From Diadema setosum (lineage: Eukaryota > Echinodermata > Echinoidea > Diadematoida > Diadematidae): a stretch of DNA of 64,000 nucleotides. Shown here in pieces: positions 13,001 through 26,181 of this stretch. Under the pieces are notes generated by a model. That model did no database searches. It was not told the origin of the DNA and worked only from the letters and a program-made list of their open reading frames with translations. Position numbers and translations under genes: made by a program. Each line of letters opens with the position of its first letter. Positions within the stretch are counted from its first letter, which is position 1. The stretch is taken from positions 31,365,162 through 31,429,161 of the forward strand of contig NC_092698.1 of the NCBI RefSeq assembly GCF_964275005.1, given 5' to 3'.

Positions 13001-14895
13001 CTCAAAGAATGGTCCCATGGCCTTCAGGAAGCCAACAACCTCATCTGTCTGTGGCATGGTCTCTACAATCTTCATTGAGCAATACAAGAACAAAATCATA
13101 CTAGGGACATCACAATTTAGAGTCTTTTGTTATCGTAGCCAACTCCACACTCAAACCTGATATTGGTAAGGCACGAAGACTTGTGACTTTTAACAAAGTA
13201 GTCTACTGTGACACATTATGAGCACACACTGCAATTCATTATCTTCAAGAAGTTGAAATATATCTATTAATTTCATTCATAACTATGACAAAATATGTGT
13301 TTTCTTTTTGTATAGCACTCATGTATATCATTTCAATTCATGCAGGTTAAAAAATTGATGAAAAATATTGCACAAAATAAGATTCGTCTATTAATTTCAT
13401 TCATAATTATGACAAAATATGTGTTTTCTTTTTGTATAGCATTCAGGTATATCATTTTAATTCATGCAGGTTAAAAAATTGATGAAAAATACTGCACAAG
13501 ATAGGATTCCTTTTCAAAATAATGTGTGTTAAGAGATTATTGTGAAATGTTTGAAGAGCCCCTGTAGTTACAGTAAGAAATGATAATCTATACATAAACA
13601 GGAAGATGCATACAATCTGACATAGCCATCAGATTAAATACAAAGTCACAGCAGTTCACAAGTTTGGTGCTAAAACCCATAATCTCAGTTAAGATAAGAG
13701 AGCAGCTTATCTGTATCATAATCATTATTTTATCTTTTTTGTTGTTGTTGTATTGAGCATTATCAGAATGTCTTTTGTAGTTCTTGATCTAAGAATATAC
13801 AAGTATATGAGCAGAGTACCTACAATTGTAGACACACCTGTTGGTGGGTTATATAAAAAACATTGCTTTAATAGACAAACATGCATAGTTAAAGTTATCA
13901 AAAGATGGCACAAAACTGTTCTAACAGACATTATTCATGCAATATTATACAACCCATACATTATGTACATCACAAAGTGCACACAGGAAATGAACATGCA
14001 CCACCATTTGCCCCGACAAACAATCCTGTTAGACAGAATTCACACGACTGTACAGCCCTCAAATCAAATGTATAAACACAAACAAACAAACAAACAAACA
14101 CAACATTTGATGAATGCGAGAAACGGACAGGAAAAGAACAAGATAGAAATAGGATGAAAAAAAATTCAAAGTTAGAGAAATAAGGATAAAATTGAGTCAG
14201 TAACTAATGACACCCTCATCTTATGCAGAAGGCAGAAATTACAGGGAAGCCATATTGCATTATTCAACTTTTAATTTTGGAAAAAATACTTCAAAAGAAA
14301 ATAAAGATGTCCCTTTTATGTGAACAGTGATTATTTTTATATCTAGCACTGCTGCCTTTCAAAGGGAGGATATATTTTTGATTGAGATGGGGATTCAGGT
14401 TTCCAACTTTTTTTTTGTGAGATAATGAGTGTTCAACCTCTGAGGAAATATGAAAGGGCATAGGAATTCTAATAGGAATTCAAAGTTTGTTTGATGAAAT
14501 TGGTTTTGAAATGGCTGAGATATCAAAAAACAAAGAGGTCCCAATAAAAGGTGGGACCCACCTTTTATCATTACCATTTGGTTTTTCTTTGTGTTTTGAC
14601 ATCTCAGCCTTTCAAAACCAATTTTTATCAACAAAAACTTTGAATTCCTCTTAAATATATATATATATATATGTACATGTACATATACATCTCAACCAAA
14701 ACTATACCACCCCTTTAAAAGTACAGGAAACCTATGTACAAAATGTAGCACATGTTCCTGCATATGATAATGTGATTTAGTCATAAGTGGGCTACATCTT
14801 ACTGAGCAAGTATTTGTTTGGTTTTGATCTTGTACATGTGAAAATACCATAAAGTCTTTCCTGATACCTTTCTGCAAGAATCTGTTCATCTACTC

Positions 14896-14926
<31 letters not shown>

Positions 14927-17900
14927 GGGGAAGAGAAATGCCATTAAGCTCTCCACACGAGTTCAGATAAATGATGATGTGATAAACATTGAACAGTGTT
15001 GTGTTTGTTTTTGAACACGTGATGGTCCATACAAATGAATGGCGAACCTGGTTTTATGATAATATTGAGTTTCAAAACAGGGCAGTGTCACTTGTGCAAT
15101 TTCGATACTGTACAGTGAGTACAAGTTTCCATGCCGACAAAGTGGTCTCCTTTGACAAGTTTGAGAGGGATTGTGAAGTGTATGAAGATACCATGGCAAC
15201 TGAGCAACATAAACTCACTTGATAGAGGTGAGGAAGGTCTCTAGCCTGGAATCTATCGAAGATTATCTACCAGACAGAAACATAGACAGTGATGATGTGT
15301 AAGAAGTCTGGGGTGATTAATCTAGCCTGATAAGAGGCTAAAAATAGTATTTGCATATCGTTGAGGTGATAAGCACAATCAGGGTATGCAATCATGACTT
15401 TCTCACTTTAAAAAATTGTAACTTCTAAAAGAATGCACCAACTGACTTAAAAATTCACATGCAGCATGCCAAGACATCAGTAATCACATGTGGTAAGACA
15501 ATAGCTAATTTCTTCTCATTTACTGTTAATTATTAAAGATTAATTACCAAAAAGTCCCCCAAAACCCACGTAATGCGTCAAAAAAAGCGTTTTACAACTT
15601 ACGTAAAATCAAGATTTGAGGTCCATATTTTAAGTCTACCCCTATGTGTTTGGTATCAAATTAATAGATTTTTTCCTGGCATTGCTTGCATGCAATAAAA
15701 AACAGTGGTTCTTTCAGCTGGAGAAAGTTATAAGGTCTGAAGTCCCATCCTGGTAGGAGTGTAATGCTGGCTTATTTTTGTGACATTGTGACCTTTTAAC
15801 CCATGCTGTACAGCTATACATGGAGAAACAGCTTATTTTTTCGCTTTTCCTGAAAGTACTGAAGACACACTACAATATGGTGTGCTGTTTGCCAATAAAT
15901 GTTCAGCCAGTTTTGAGTTTTGAGCCATTTTCAAATGCTGAGTAAAATAAGTGCAGCCGTTTTTCAGTACTTTCAGTTAGGTATATCCTGATTTGACTAC
16001 TTTAAAGAATCTTTTCCCCTTATTGAATATCCTTGTTTTTTTAACCATGAATTGTACATATGTAGAAATCTATTGTGTGAAAATTTTAGCAAATTTGAGC
16101 AATAGGAACTTATTTTTTTATATTTTTACAAATTGCTGAGCATAAATAAGACCAATACACGCCCATGTAATACTGCATGAAGGTCATATGATAAGTGTTC
16201 CGTGTTCATATTTCAATGCTTGTTCAATTTCTCAAGATATCATAAGCAAAAACATAGTATTTTGGCTTAATATGTCATTGTTTGAGTGTCACAGCTTGGA
16301 TATCAACTCAAGTCATCATAAATCTCACATTCACTCTTCTATCTGTGTTTACAAATATGAGAATTGATCCAAATACTGTGCGCACATTCAAGGTCAAACT
16401 GTACAGATAATTTTTTAGATGAAAAATATAATATCTTCCAAAGTACCAGCCCTAATTTCATAAAAATTTGTAATAATGGCCACTATATGTCTGTTACCTA
16501 TTCCTGAAAGTTTCGCCTCTTCACTCTTTGGCAAAAGTGAAATATGATAAAATATGTAAAAGTGGTTTTATTTGAATTCAAAATAATGCCTACAAAATTG
16601 ATCATCCATTTCGAGAAGTGAAAATATGAAATTCATTCATATTTTGTGATATGTCATGGCTATGTGCTGGTGGTGAATGAAAGGGATATTTATCATGAAT
16701 ATCTAACAGCAATATCAGATGAAAAAAGCATTCTCCTTTTTTTTAATGAATTTTTCCAATATATTAGTCATTTCAATGTAATTCGACACCCCTAATTTAA
16801 ATGCTAATTTATGCGCAGTTTAATGCAAAATTTTGACTCTTTCTTTACATGAAATGAAAATTTGAACACTCAGCTACAACAAACAACAAAAAAAGCATTT
16901 TCACCAAGTTTTTTCATTTTTGCCCTGTTACACAATTGCATACCCTGATTGTGCTATTGACCTTGAATGTTTACCCAGAATCATGGTTTATGAGTCTTCT
17001 CTTGAGAACCACCTACCATTCAATAACGAGGTGATGATGATAATTAGAAAAAGGAAAAGGCAGTGTGTGGCAATACTGTTAGTATCAAAACTGGATGATT
17101 TGCATAAGATGAATGCATCACAATTCATTACAGGAAAATACAGTAGATTGTGTATACAGTAAGAGAGATGATGTGAAAATCAGAATGAATGCAATTGCAT
17201 CAATAACATTAGATTGTGCAGAGCAATGGTATTACTTTATATATCGAGGCAATCTTGTTTTCTTTTCTTTTCTTTTCTTTTTGAGACTCACTTGTCGAAG
17301 ATGGGGGATGTCTCTGGCGTTGGCATTTTCCAAAATAATCTATCAAACAGAAAGTGAAATTTAGCAGGGTAAGAATTTGATGAGAAGAGTGTTTCGTATG
17401 GGGAGGGGAGTGCAGAAAATAACTAATGCATAGCATACATTAATAGACAGTTGTCTATGCTGGAATAATGTACATAAAATCATGCAAGTAATGAAATAAA
17501 AAGAAGGCAGCAATGTGCATGTATTTATAGACCTCAGTAGGGGTATCATAATATTCTATGTAAAGATACTCATTATATATATATATATCTACTAATAAAC
17601 TTTGCAAACTAGTGTTCTTGGATGCTTTAACAATGAAAAGATAAATCAAAAGAATATTAGTGCAACTTAGGAACTTGATTCAGAATGCTACTGTAGCTTT
17701 GCATGTACCACTGATTTTGGCAACAGTGTAATTATTGAGCTTTTCATCACCACTTTTCTATTTAATACAATGCATTATATGTCATTCCATCACTTAGCAA
17801 ATGTACGCTCAGCAAATGTATCGACAACATTGCATTATTACAGTGGGTAACACAGAGAAAGCAAAAAGCACATGCTTATCAAAAACAAATAGTTTCCGAC

Positions 17901-20900
17901 GAGTAAAACAAGGCAAACAGGTACACCACAAGGTATCGTCAAGTTATACAGAGCTCTGTGAACACACCTTTAGGTTAAAAGAGCATTTCAACATGCAGCA
18001 TTTTCACACCCTTATGGATTCACTCAATTTTCAAACTTGGTGACAAAGTAAGCACAAAGTAAGACCAAGTCAACATTCACATTGACCACACATGCAAAAT
18101 AAACTGACATAAAAAAGCAGGCGGTAAAACTTGCACTGTAAAAATCTGAAATGCAAGTGAATGCTCTCTACATGTACCTTCAGGAGTTCATCCACATACA
18201 GTGTCTTTGCCACATCACTGTCCATATCCCCTAGAGCCGTCCAAGCTTGCCTGTTATAATTGATACCGGGTAAGCATTTAATGGACACACATTAATCAAC
18301 TGCAGCGTTATTACTGCTTCAAGTAAAAAAATGTATCACACCCTAATACTGATACATCATGAGGCATCACCATTATTGCTAAATGGAGGTCAGCACATAT
18401 CATTATCGGTTGTTGATACTGTACATACGTCCTGCATACATGATAAAACCATGCACTACGATCTTAATGTTATCCATGAGAAATACCAGAGCATATATTT
18501 GTTACTTCTGATTTTCATGACACAGGTGCAAAGGTAGTAATACATTTAGTCTTTATCCTGCAGCCACATAAAACTAAAGGTGGTAATTGGCAGCAATAGC
18601 AGCTATCAAAATAGACTTTTTTGACATTTCAGTGTCGCAAAAGTTGAAACACATCATTTCATGCTGTAGACTAGATCAGCGTTCTTTATGGGGTAGGATA
18701 TGAATACAAATGTAGATCTATGAAGCATTCTAAATCAAGACAATTGAAACACCTGAATAACATTCACCTATATCTGTATATCTGTATATTAATAAGCAAT
18801 TAAATTCAATGGTCACAACTGGCTGATAGCTAAATAGCACATGTCAGCTACATATCTACTGCATCTTTTTTGTATTCTGACGTTTTAAACTTAGTGACAA
18901 TATGTTGATGCACTTGAGGTTTAAACCTTAGAACTGCAAACACCAGACCTGTTAATGATGTTGAACAGCTAGAGGTCACAAAGATAATGTCAGAGCTACC
19001 AATATAGAATTACAAAAACACAAACAGTGTTTGTCATAATATGCTTTCCCTTTTGCTTTTGCATTTTTTGAGTTCTATGATAGACATGATTGAAGATACA
19101 TATAAAATAGGAGCATCTTGTACTATGCGAAGCTGGCACATTATAAGTTCTATAATCTTTATCTTCATTATCTTACGAAACATTTTTTGAAAGTCACACA
19201 GTCTGTGACTACTTACAAAGAGCGATCAACTAATCAAAATCATTTTCTTGTTTCATTAACTTCTGATCAGTTTGTTAACTGTAATTACCTTTGAAAAAAT
19301 GTAGCAAAGAGCTGTCAAATATCATTTTAAACACACACTACAAATGTACCTTACATTTAATTTCAATTTTTAGAAACTTCTATCTGGAAACAATACAATG
19401 ATTATAATAATCCTAAAAATGTACAATGTACAATGTACACTGTACGTATAGCTCATGCTTGGAAGAATCCTCACAGTGCACACACATACACACAAAATGA
19501 AAATAACCATGTATTGCAGCTCCTTTGGATACATTGGCCCTTTAATTGCTGCCTTGTGATGAGTGCAGTGTCTGAGTTGGTATGCTGGTAACTGTTAGCT
19601 CATATGATTGTACTTTGAGAAATGTATTGTCATTCTCCATTTATGTGTTGTTCATACTGCAGGCCATAAGAAACCACTAGACTCATGATTCCTTAGATAT
19701 ACACAAATACACATGTGTGTTTACCTATATCTCAGTTCAATCTTTGTTTTACAACTTGTCCTCCAGTCACACCTACTACCTGTGTGATTTGTACACTATA
19801 ATGACTGTGTGGATTTTGCCACAAGATCCATATTGCATTCCGTTCAATACAAAGTACAGTACTAGTTCTATGTAGTCATACCAATCAGATTATTGAGCAG
19901 AGCATTGAAATACACTTATCGGACAGTAAAATTCAATGAAAATAATGCTGCTACAACTCAGTAATGTATTTGAACAGCCATTGCACACTATAATTTTGCT
20001 AATTACATTATAGACAACACTGCCCAGAACAACACACACAGTAATTTGACAAAAATACAATTTAAAGTGAATTAATTTTACAGATCTATACAATTGTAGG
20101 ATTGTTATAAGTGATGATATACACATAATGCACTTTATAGTTACACCGTACATTGACTACATTGTTGTCCATGCCAATCTCCTGGCCAGGTATGTTTTTA
20201 GCAATTTTCCTCACCATTTTTGAGTTGCAACCACATTCCAAAACGCAGGCTTGGTTTGAGTGCACGGTCCCTCTGTAGCCTGCTTGTACAGACCATAGAA
20301 GCGTTTCATCATTTCGTAGGATGGTTGAAATGGACCTGAAATGAAGTATGGGAACACTTCAGCGAGTCTGCTTTTGTTCTTTTCAAGGTTAGCATGGGAA
20401 TTCCTAGTTAAATGAAACCAACATTACACAAACAAAAGCACAAGATCAGCTCTAAAATCTATCCCTCAATAAAGGATACAGGAAATCTTATTCTGAATAA
20501 ACCTGCTCCAAGTAAAAACTGAATTTATAGACATCTAAAAAGTTCTGCAATGCAGTCATGGTTAAATCTGTAGTCTAAATTTACTTTTTACATTTTTTTT
20601 TTTGAACTGTCTATTTGGGAATAAAAATTGTACTTTGTACGAGTTGAAGAGTTTAATATTTCCTAATCTCGACCACTTTAACAGCAAAAGAAGATCATTG
20701 TGAGATGTCTACTCCTCGTACATGTACCTCAAGTTACTCCAGAGGTAACCCCGGGACGCTCCGTGTACACAGCTACACACTGTGGGAGCGTCCTGAGTCA
20801 ATAGAGTGCTATATCGGTAAGCTTGAAAAACATACACAGTCTGTCACAGATTTTCACGCCTCCGTAAGTTTCGAATTTCACTAGAAAAAAACTTACTTCT

Positions 20901-22353
20901 ATAGTATACATAAGATTCTTATCTAATTCCTACCATACGTTCACCTTGTTCTTGTTCACACTGGTCCAATGATCTTGAAAAAACGTTTGTTTTTTTTTTA
21001 CAGGTCCATCTCCTAGCTCCCCATCCCATTCACCATTTTCGAAATCAGTATGCAGTACACTGCGCACGTAAATATTCATGTGCTGGGCGGAGTCGCAATG
21101 CTTTTAGCCTTCTGACAAGGCCTGCGCGCGCGTACCCACCCAGAAAGCAACGCAATACAAGTATACAGCGAGAGGGTTTGCCACAACAGTATGATACGGC
21201 CTTGCCATAAAGCTACAGCTGTACAGACGAATTGACGGCCAGCGCATGCGCACAAGTTTCAAATCCATTGACTGTATAAGATGTCGTTCTCCCAAGTTCC
21301 TTTCGACCGAGTCGTATTTAACTCATCAATTCGAGCAGAAATGGAATATTGGCAGGACCAAAAGTTGAACGCAGTCAGTCTTCAACATTATAACTTCACC
21401 TTTAAGTCTTCATATTACAGAATTTTTGCAAATTCATATTGATATTTAGGTGCTATACTTCGCCTGTCATGATCATATCTGCTACAATGCGCAGCCCCAC
21501 CACTGCGTGTTGGGGCTGGTCGCAGTTACTCCAGAGGCTACCCCGAGTTGAGGCAGTCCACTGTGTTGCATCTGAATAGACACATGGTATTAATATTAAA
21601 AGCAAGCTGCCCATAATTTGACCATAATGCTGTCTAAAATTTGACCGCCAGCTACATCTTCGGTAATTGAAAAAACAAAAAACAAAAAAAAACACTCTTC
21701 TATGATCAATGATATGATGCTTTTCCGAGTGACCAAAGTTTGGCATGGCCATGGGAGGTCGAACGTTTGTGCGGGTTTTTTTAATATTCTCCACCAGGCT
21801 ACCCGGGCCTGATCCAAGTTCTACTTATACAAGTTATAAATGGTCTGTCTCTGTTTGTGTCCTTGATCAAGACACAAATCAAAACAAGCTCATTTCATTT
21901 ATTGTCTGTTAACTTGGTTGGTGGGATGTCGAGGACGTGCAGATGCAGTGTAGAATAGTGTAGATCTAGTTTCTGCTTTGTTTGCATCAAAGAGGTACTA
22001 GGCTAGATCTCGCCCGCGTAGTACCCTTTAGTAGTAGTAGATCTACCTCCTAGTACAGCTTACTAGATTCTAGATTCCGAACAGTTTCTAAGCCCTTGGC
22101 TTGGGTGTTGGGGAATTGAGTCTACCACATGCCACACCGTCACAACACAAGAACACTTGGTACCGGTACACCGCATCATAGATCTAGGGCCTACATTCAG
22201 CAGTCATCACACGCAGGCAGGTACGCATTCGCAATTAAAGCCTTATGTTACAAATGCTCATTTAGTGTAGAACGCTAGTTTAATCTTACCATTTTTGGGG
22301 AGATTTCTTATCACTGAAACAGCTTTCTCGAATTTCTCAGTGGTTTCATCCAT
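6842..22353 (-). CDS. ACBD5: ACBD4/5-type acyl-CoA-binding, tail-anchored peroxisomal protein (whole gene, 10 coding exons)
   Basis: Joining 22353-22290, 20335-20215, 18250-18178, 13069-12877, 12190-11948, 10459-10320, 9606-9474, 8792-8634, 7736-7486 and 7054-6842 gives 1590 nt and 529 aa with GT-AG sites and matching phases throughout; human ACBD5 is of similar length. Residues 1-100 form an acyl-CoA-binding domain with YKQAT at 38-42, KWQAW at 61-65 and a conserved Tyr at 80. An acidic, low-complexity middle follows. A FFAT-like core EFCDSVD lies at about 266-272 after an acidic run, a coiled coil at about 425-455, then WWWPF at 490, one membrane span at about 498-519 and a basic tail. In ACBD5 this layout binds very-long-chain acyl-CoA, anchors in the peroxisome membrane and tethers to ER VAP proteins. 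Function is inferred from the family. ACBD4 is the alternative name; length and FFAT favour ACBD5, though the split may postdate this lineage. Confidence 0.93.
7486..7736 (-). CDS. ACBD5: ACBD5 coding exon 9 (coiled coil)
   Basis: A Gly-rich stretch is followed by VEQITVSLERLQRDMNSVLV and RLNTLETI, which match the ACBD5 coiled coil preceding the membrane anchor. It ends in phase 0 at CAG|gtgag. Confidence 0.93.
8634..8792 (-). CDS. ACBD5: ACBD5 coding exon 8
   Basis: Encodes a Gly/Ser/Arg-rich disordered linker. It is flanked by a gtctcag acceptor and a gtaaga donor, with phases matching its neighbours. Base composition is clearly more GC-rich than the flanking introns. Confidence 0.86.
9161..9340. 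mobile_element. Short TIR element, CAGTGxACTCC family, copy 1
   Basis: About 180 bp bounded by CAGTGGACTCCCATAATAAC and its near inverse ending GGGAGTGCACTG. It lies in the ACBD5 intron between exons 7 and 8. A second copy in the other orientation is at 28273-28456. Confidence 0.75.
9474..9606 (-). CDS. ACBD5: ACBD5 coding exon 7
   Basis: This linker exon of 133 nt follows a cttgcag acceptor and ends in phase 1 at a gtaagc donor. Its residues (Ser/Thr/His-rich) are not diagnostic; phase agreement on both sides is the main support. Confidence 0.84.
10320..10459 (-). CDS. ACBD5: ACBD5 coding exon 6 (FFAT-like motif)
   Basis: Encodes the Ser/Glu/Asp run followed by EFCDSVDEP, which corresponds to the VAP-binding FFAT motif of vertebrate ACBD5. 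Ends in phase 0 at AAA|gtgagt. Confidence 0.92.
11948..12190 (-). CDS. ACBD5: ACBD5 coding exon 5 (acidic linker)
   Basis: Encodes a Glu/Asp/Gly/Asn-rich low-complexity segment with a run of five Glu. It has no recognised fold. Phase 1 in and phase 1 out agree with exons 4 and 6, which supports the reading frame in this poorly conserved stretch. Confidence 0.88.
12877..13069 (-). CDS. ACBD5: ACBD5 coding exon 4
   Basis: The exon begins IVETMPQTDEV, the end of the acyl-CoA-binding domain, and runs into a charged linker. The preceding 5.1-kb intron contains the large TIR element at 15372-16955, a palindromic MITE and a tandem duplication. Confidence 0.92.
13262..13510. repeat. Tandem duplication, two 125-bp units
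   Basis: Two direct copies starting TCTATTAATTTCATTCATAA and ending near GATGAAAAATAxTGCACAA differ at only a few positions, so the duplication is recent. It lies in the ACBD5 intron before exon 4. Confidence 0.9.
14358..14718. mobile_element. Palindromic MITE, AAAGGGA...TCCCTTT family, copy 1
   Basis: Inverted-repeat element with a central near-palindrome around GGTCCCA/GGTGGGACC and a shared arm (GAATTCAAAGTTTxTTTGATGA). Related copies lie at 26182-26570 and 55212-55602. This one has the most degraded left end. Confidence 0.75.
15372..16955. mobile_element. TIR element of about 1.58 kb in an ACBD5 intron
   Basis: AGCACAATCAGGGTATGCAA at the left end is repeated inverted at the right (TTGCATACCCTGATTGTGCT). 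The body is very AT-rich, carries no ORF of note, and has no second copy in the window. It looks like a non-autonomous DNA transposon of unknown family. Confidence 0.7.
18178..18250 (-). CDS. ACBD5: ACBD5 coding exon 3
   Basis: The exon encodes QAWTALGDMDSDVAKTLYVD, helices 3-4 of the acyl-CoA-binding domain with the conserved Tyr. It is 73 nt long, enters in phase 2 and ends in phase 0. Confidence 0.93.
20215..20335 (-). CDS. ACBD5: ACBD5 coding exon 2
   Basis: This exon encodes helix 2 of the acyl-CoA-binding domain, including FYGLYKQATEGPC. It enters in phase 1 after a ttcag acceptor and ends within the Trp codon of KWQAW at a gtgagg donor. Confidence 0.94.
22290..22353 (-). CDS. ACBD5: ACBD5 coding exon 1
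   Basis: The exon starts at the ATG of MDETTEKFEKAVSV and ends in phase 1 at a G|gtaag donor. The residues match the first helix of the acyl-CoA-binding domain, up to the LPKNG motif typical of ACBD4/5. Confidence 0.92.
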
Positions 22354-24314
22354 CGTGATCGTGGTATTGGGTTATCGCGTATCGCTCTGTTTCGTTGTTG
22401 ATTCCTCTATCATTATTTTACATCGCCTCTAATATAATAAATTGCTAAAGTCAGTCATGAACATCACGTCCCGGCCCTTGGCTGGTTGCACATAAAGCAC
22501 CGCATTATAAGCACCCACACAGCCGCCTCGCGTGCGTGGGCTCTAAACTCCTAGCTACAGTACACTGTACGTTGCTCCGCTGCATGCGAGTCGCAGTGCC
22601 ACAGTGAGCGCGAGGGAGTGTACACAGTGCAGGGATTGTGATTGTTTACAGTCAGCTGACGGATTCGGTTTACCTAGTGCAGTCGGATATATGTATCAGC
22701 GAATCGGATACTAGCAGTAGGCTGTTTGTTTGTTTTTTGTTTTGTTTTGTTTTTTGTTTGTTTGTTTGTTGTTGTTGTTGTTTTTTTCTTTTTTTTTTGG
22801 GGGGGGGGGGAGCAGGAGGTCGTTTGCTTGTTTGCTTGTTTGTTTTTCATGCAATACACTAACTTATGTGTACCTTTGGTACTTCACCTGCGATGTAACA
22901 TCTAATCAACCATGGGCAGGAACTACATTGTACAAACATGAGACTGAACATGATAAAACTTTTCAGAGAGGGTACTACTGCACTTGAAATAGGAATGTCT
23001 CACACATCCCACAGTGGCATCATAACTGCATCATAGATGGCAAATGAAATACATTTCAAACATGTCTCATCACATATCTAGCTGATGAATTTACAGGCTG
23101 CTTGCCCTGGCGTCACCAGAACCACTGGACACACAAAAATATCCTGCACAGTTGTATCACCCTCCTCACACATTGTAGGCCTAGATATTAAAGAAGATGA
23201 TTTTTATGGTGTGAAGTCTACAAGGTAGACTGCTACAATGTTCTTTTTTGTTGTACCTGTAATAAGCCATGGCTATCTAGGGCTACACAAAATGTGGGAG
23301 ATTGAGAATTAAACATAATTAAAATTTAGTGCATACTTTAATTGGCTGTCATTTCCTGATGAGTAACTGGTTACTGAAGTATTGTGTGCAGAAAGTCCAA
23401 ATATTAAATGATGTGTGTATCAATCATTGCATAAAATGCATGCATAAGAAAAAAAAATCATCAATAGGTTCTCTAGCACTATCCCATCATAAAAAACCCC
23501 AACAGAATATGAATTATCTGATCATGAGCTTCCATTCCAATCTAATCAATTTGCAATGACAATTTACTGTTGAATATGCATCATAATTAATATATCATTC
23601 TAGCAATTAACATATTTAGATACCGGTACAATGTGGTTTATTATTGTTATTATCATCATCACCATTATTATTATTATCATTATCATTATTATTATTATGC
23701 CTAAATCGCATTCAACTCTTGCTAAATCAAATCATTATATCATCAGTACTATGACAATTCACAATAATCGCAATATCTGTAGGTCTTCTCTAATTTAAGC
23801 CATCATCCTTAAAGCAATACCATTCAATGTATGTTGAATGCAATAACTTATCACCAGCTTCCCTGGGCTTATCATTCAAGGTACACCAATGCTGAGTATA
23901 ATTATGCTTCCTTTACATGTGAACTTTGATCTCATCCACCAACAGAGATAAACTGTCAGTATAGTTGCCTTCCTGACAAGTTTGCATGGCACGTTCTTGA
24001 TGAATTCAGAGTTTACAGCTTTTATCAATAGAAATCTCGACAAAATGCAAAAGTGCAACTGATGTGATAGTGAAGATATACATTATGGAAAACGCAACAC
24101 ATGCATACAACACGAAAGATTAAAGCCCAAACATAGTTCTGGTATGCCTGGAAAATTGTCAAATTTTGCCCTAAAATGTACACGTATGCCTAAGAAATGT
24201 GTGGAATAATGATGTAATGGCAAGATATTCGTTGGGTAACAATGAAAATGCGAAATATTAACCAAAAATGTTCTCATCTCAGAACTTCCCCGATTGGGGT
24301 CAGGCTTACTCGGA

Positions 24315-24570
24315 CTCGGGAACAACTCGGCCTCGTTTTGACAGCGGGGCCGAGTTGTCCCTCTGGATCATACAGTGTTGTACTATGGGAGCGCTTCTCG
24401 TTCTGGCTGGTCGCAGTTATTGGCCAAGTTGAAACGACGCGCGCATCAAAGAACCTCTTTGGCGCGCATGCAAAATTAATGTGCGCCTATAAAGCGCCTA
24501 TGTATAGAATATGGCGATCGCGAACTGCGTATAAATTGCCAGAAATAGGGCCGAGTTGTCCCTGAGACCG
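24315..24570. repeat. GC-rich patch with inverted GGCCGAGTTGTCCC motifs
   Basis: GGGAACAACTCGGCC at the left has inverse copies GGCCGAGTTGTCCC at about 24349 and 24550. Between them lies GCGCGC-rich sequence with TATAAA-like strings. It could be a small MITE or an orphan promoter-like CpG patch. Confidence 0.45.
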
Positions 24571-26181
24571 AGTTAACCTGGGTCCTTCTAGAATAAAAGT
24601 CAGTATACCGACTTCCTTTTGATCTCAAAATACTCCGAAACAAGTCATCATCATGGCAAATCACATCAGCCAGGTAAGTTTCTTGGTAAACTCTTTCGAT
24701 ATATTACAAGCAAATATGAAATGGCGCCAGACGGGTTCTCAAACCCTTACCAAAACAATGTTTTCACTTCAAACAGACAGAAAGAAAAACTAAGGAACTG
24801 ACAAGAATTGATCCCAACACACACACACACACGCACAAATATTTTTAAAAGCACAAAGAAAGAAGATGCATGGAACATTCATGATAAGATATTCCTCCCC
24901 ACATGGTGGTGTTTGTGTATTTCTTGTTGGAAAGTACAAAAGGTGTACAAAAACTATGTCACCAGGTGTTTCATACACATACACGTATAAAGATATGTTG
25001 ATATCGCACATATCACTTCAGCTTAAATTGCACATATATACACAACTGGGCATGTTTGTAAAATGGAACATTAAAAGATATGCAAAATAATTTTTTTTCT
25101 TCAAAAAACATCAATAGAATTGTTGGAGATGCGATACCATTCAGTAAATGCATAATATCTGGGTTAATTGATAGGATAGCCTGATATATGACATCTCAAG
25201 AGATTATGTATGAAAGCATGATATAGGAAACAAATAAAGCTCCTTGGTGGATATAAAAATAGTATTTTTTTCCCCCAATGGAGACAAGGATTCAGTAACT
25301 GCAACACCATACAGATATGAAACAACGATCATAGATGACACCAGTGTCATCAAACTGTGTCATATCTGATTTACTTAGGGTGAAAGCAACCAAGCAATCA
25401 AAATTAATATTATCTATATCACTGGCTATGAGTTTTATCTGGAAAACATAAATGACCCTATAGGAAGCACAGACAATGTACTACATAACTGAACCAACAT
25501 AACTTGACGCTGTAATCACTTCACACTTCTTTCAAAGTGATGGTGTGTTATTTATTTTCCTCACAAATAGTGTATCAAAAATATGCATGCATTGATCCAT
25601 AGATATCTACTAAAAGATGAAACACCTGCATAACTAGAAAAAAATAAAAAAAAATAAAAAATCTGCAAACTTAATTGTTTGCTAATGCCATGTACACAAT
25701 AACATATCTGCATTCGAAATCTAAATGGAAAATGTGTTTCTCTAAGCTCTCAGAGGAGCTTTTAACAAACATAAGTTATATTCACTACACATCTACTTTC
25801 TACTTTTTTGTTATTGCACTTTGTTGCACAAAAATCTGCTCAACTGATCCTAAAAAGGAAAGTAACTCTTACTTTTGTCAGCATGATCGGCACTGGCATG
25901 TGCATTGAGTGACTTGGTAAAGCAAAGACAGAGTATGGAATAATTTGCATAGTAATAACAAAATATACACCAATACTACACTTTGAAACAATACATAAAA
26001 GTCTGTTCACAAGAACTAAGTATCACTGCTTTTACAACAACATTGTTTGAAAACATACAGTAATTTCTTGGCTACAAATTTTTAACTAGTGATCTTGCTG
26101 AACTTTCTTCTTGAAAGCTTTGCACATTACTAGATGGGGAAAAAAATAGAACCTGTGCATTTTGAATTTATTTCTGCAAAT

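Noticed and set aside
22638-22987. Frames rich in Phe, Cys and Gly
   Set aside because: Produced by T-rich and poly-G low-complexity sequence.
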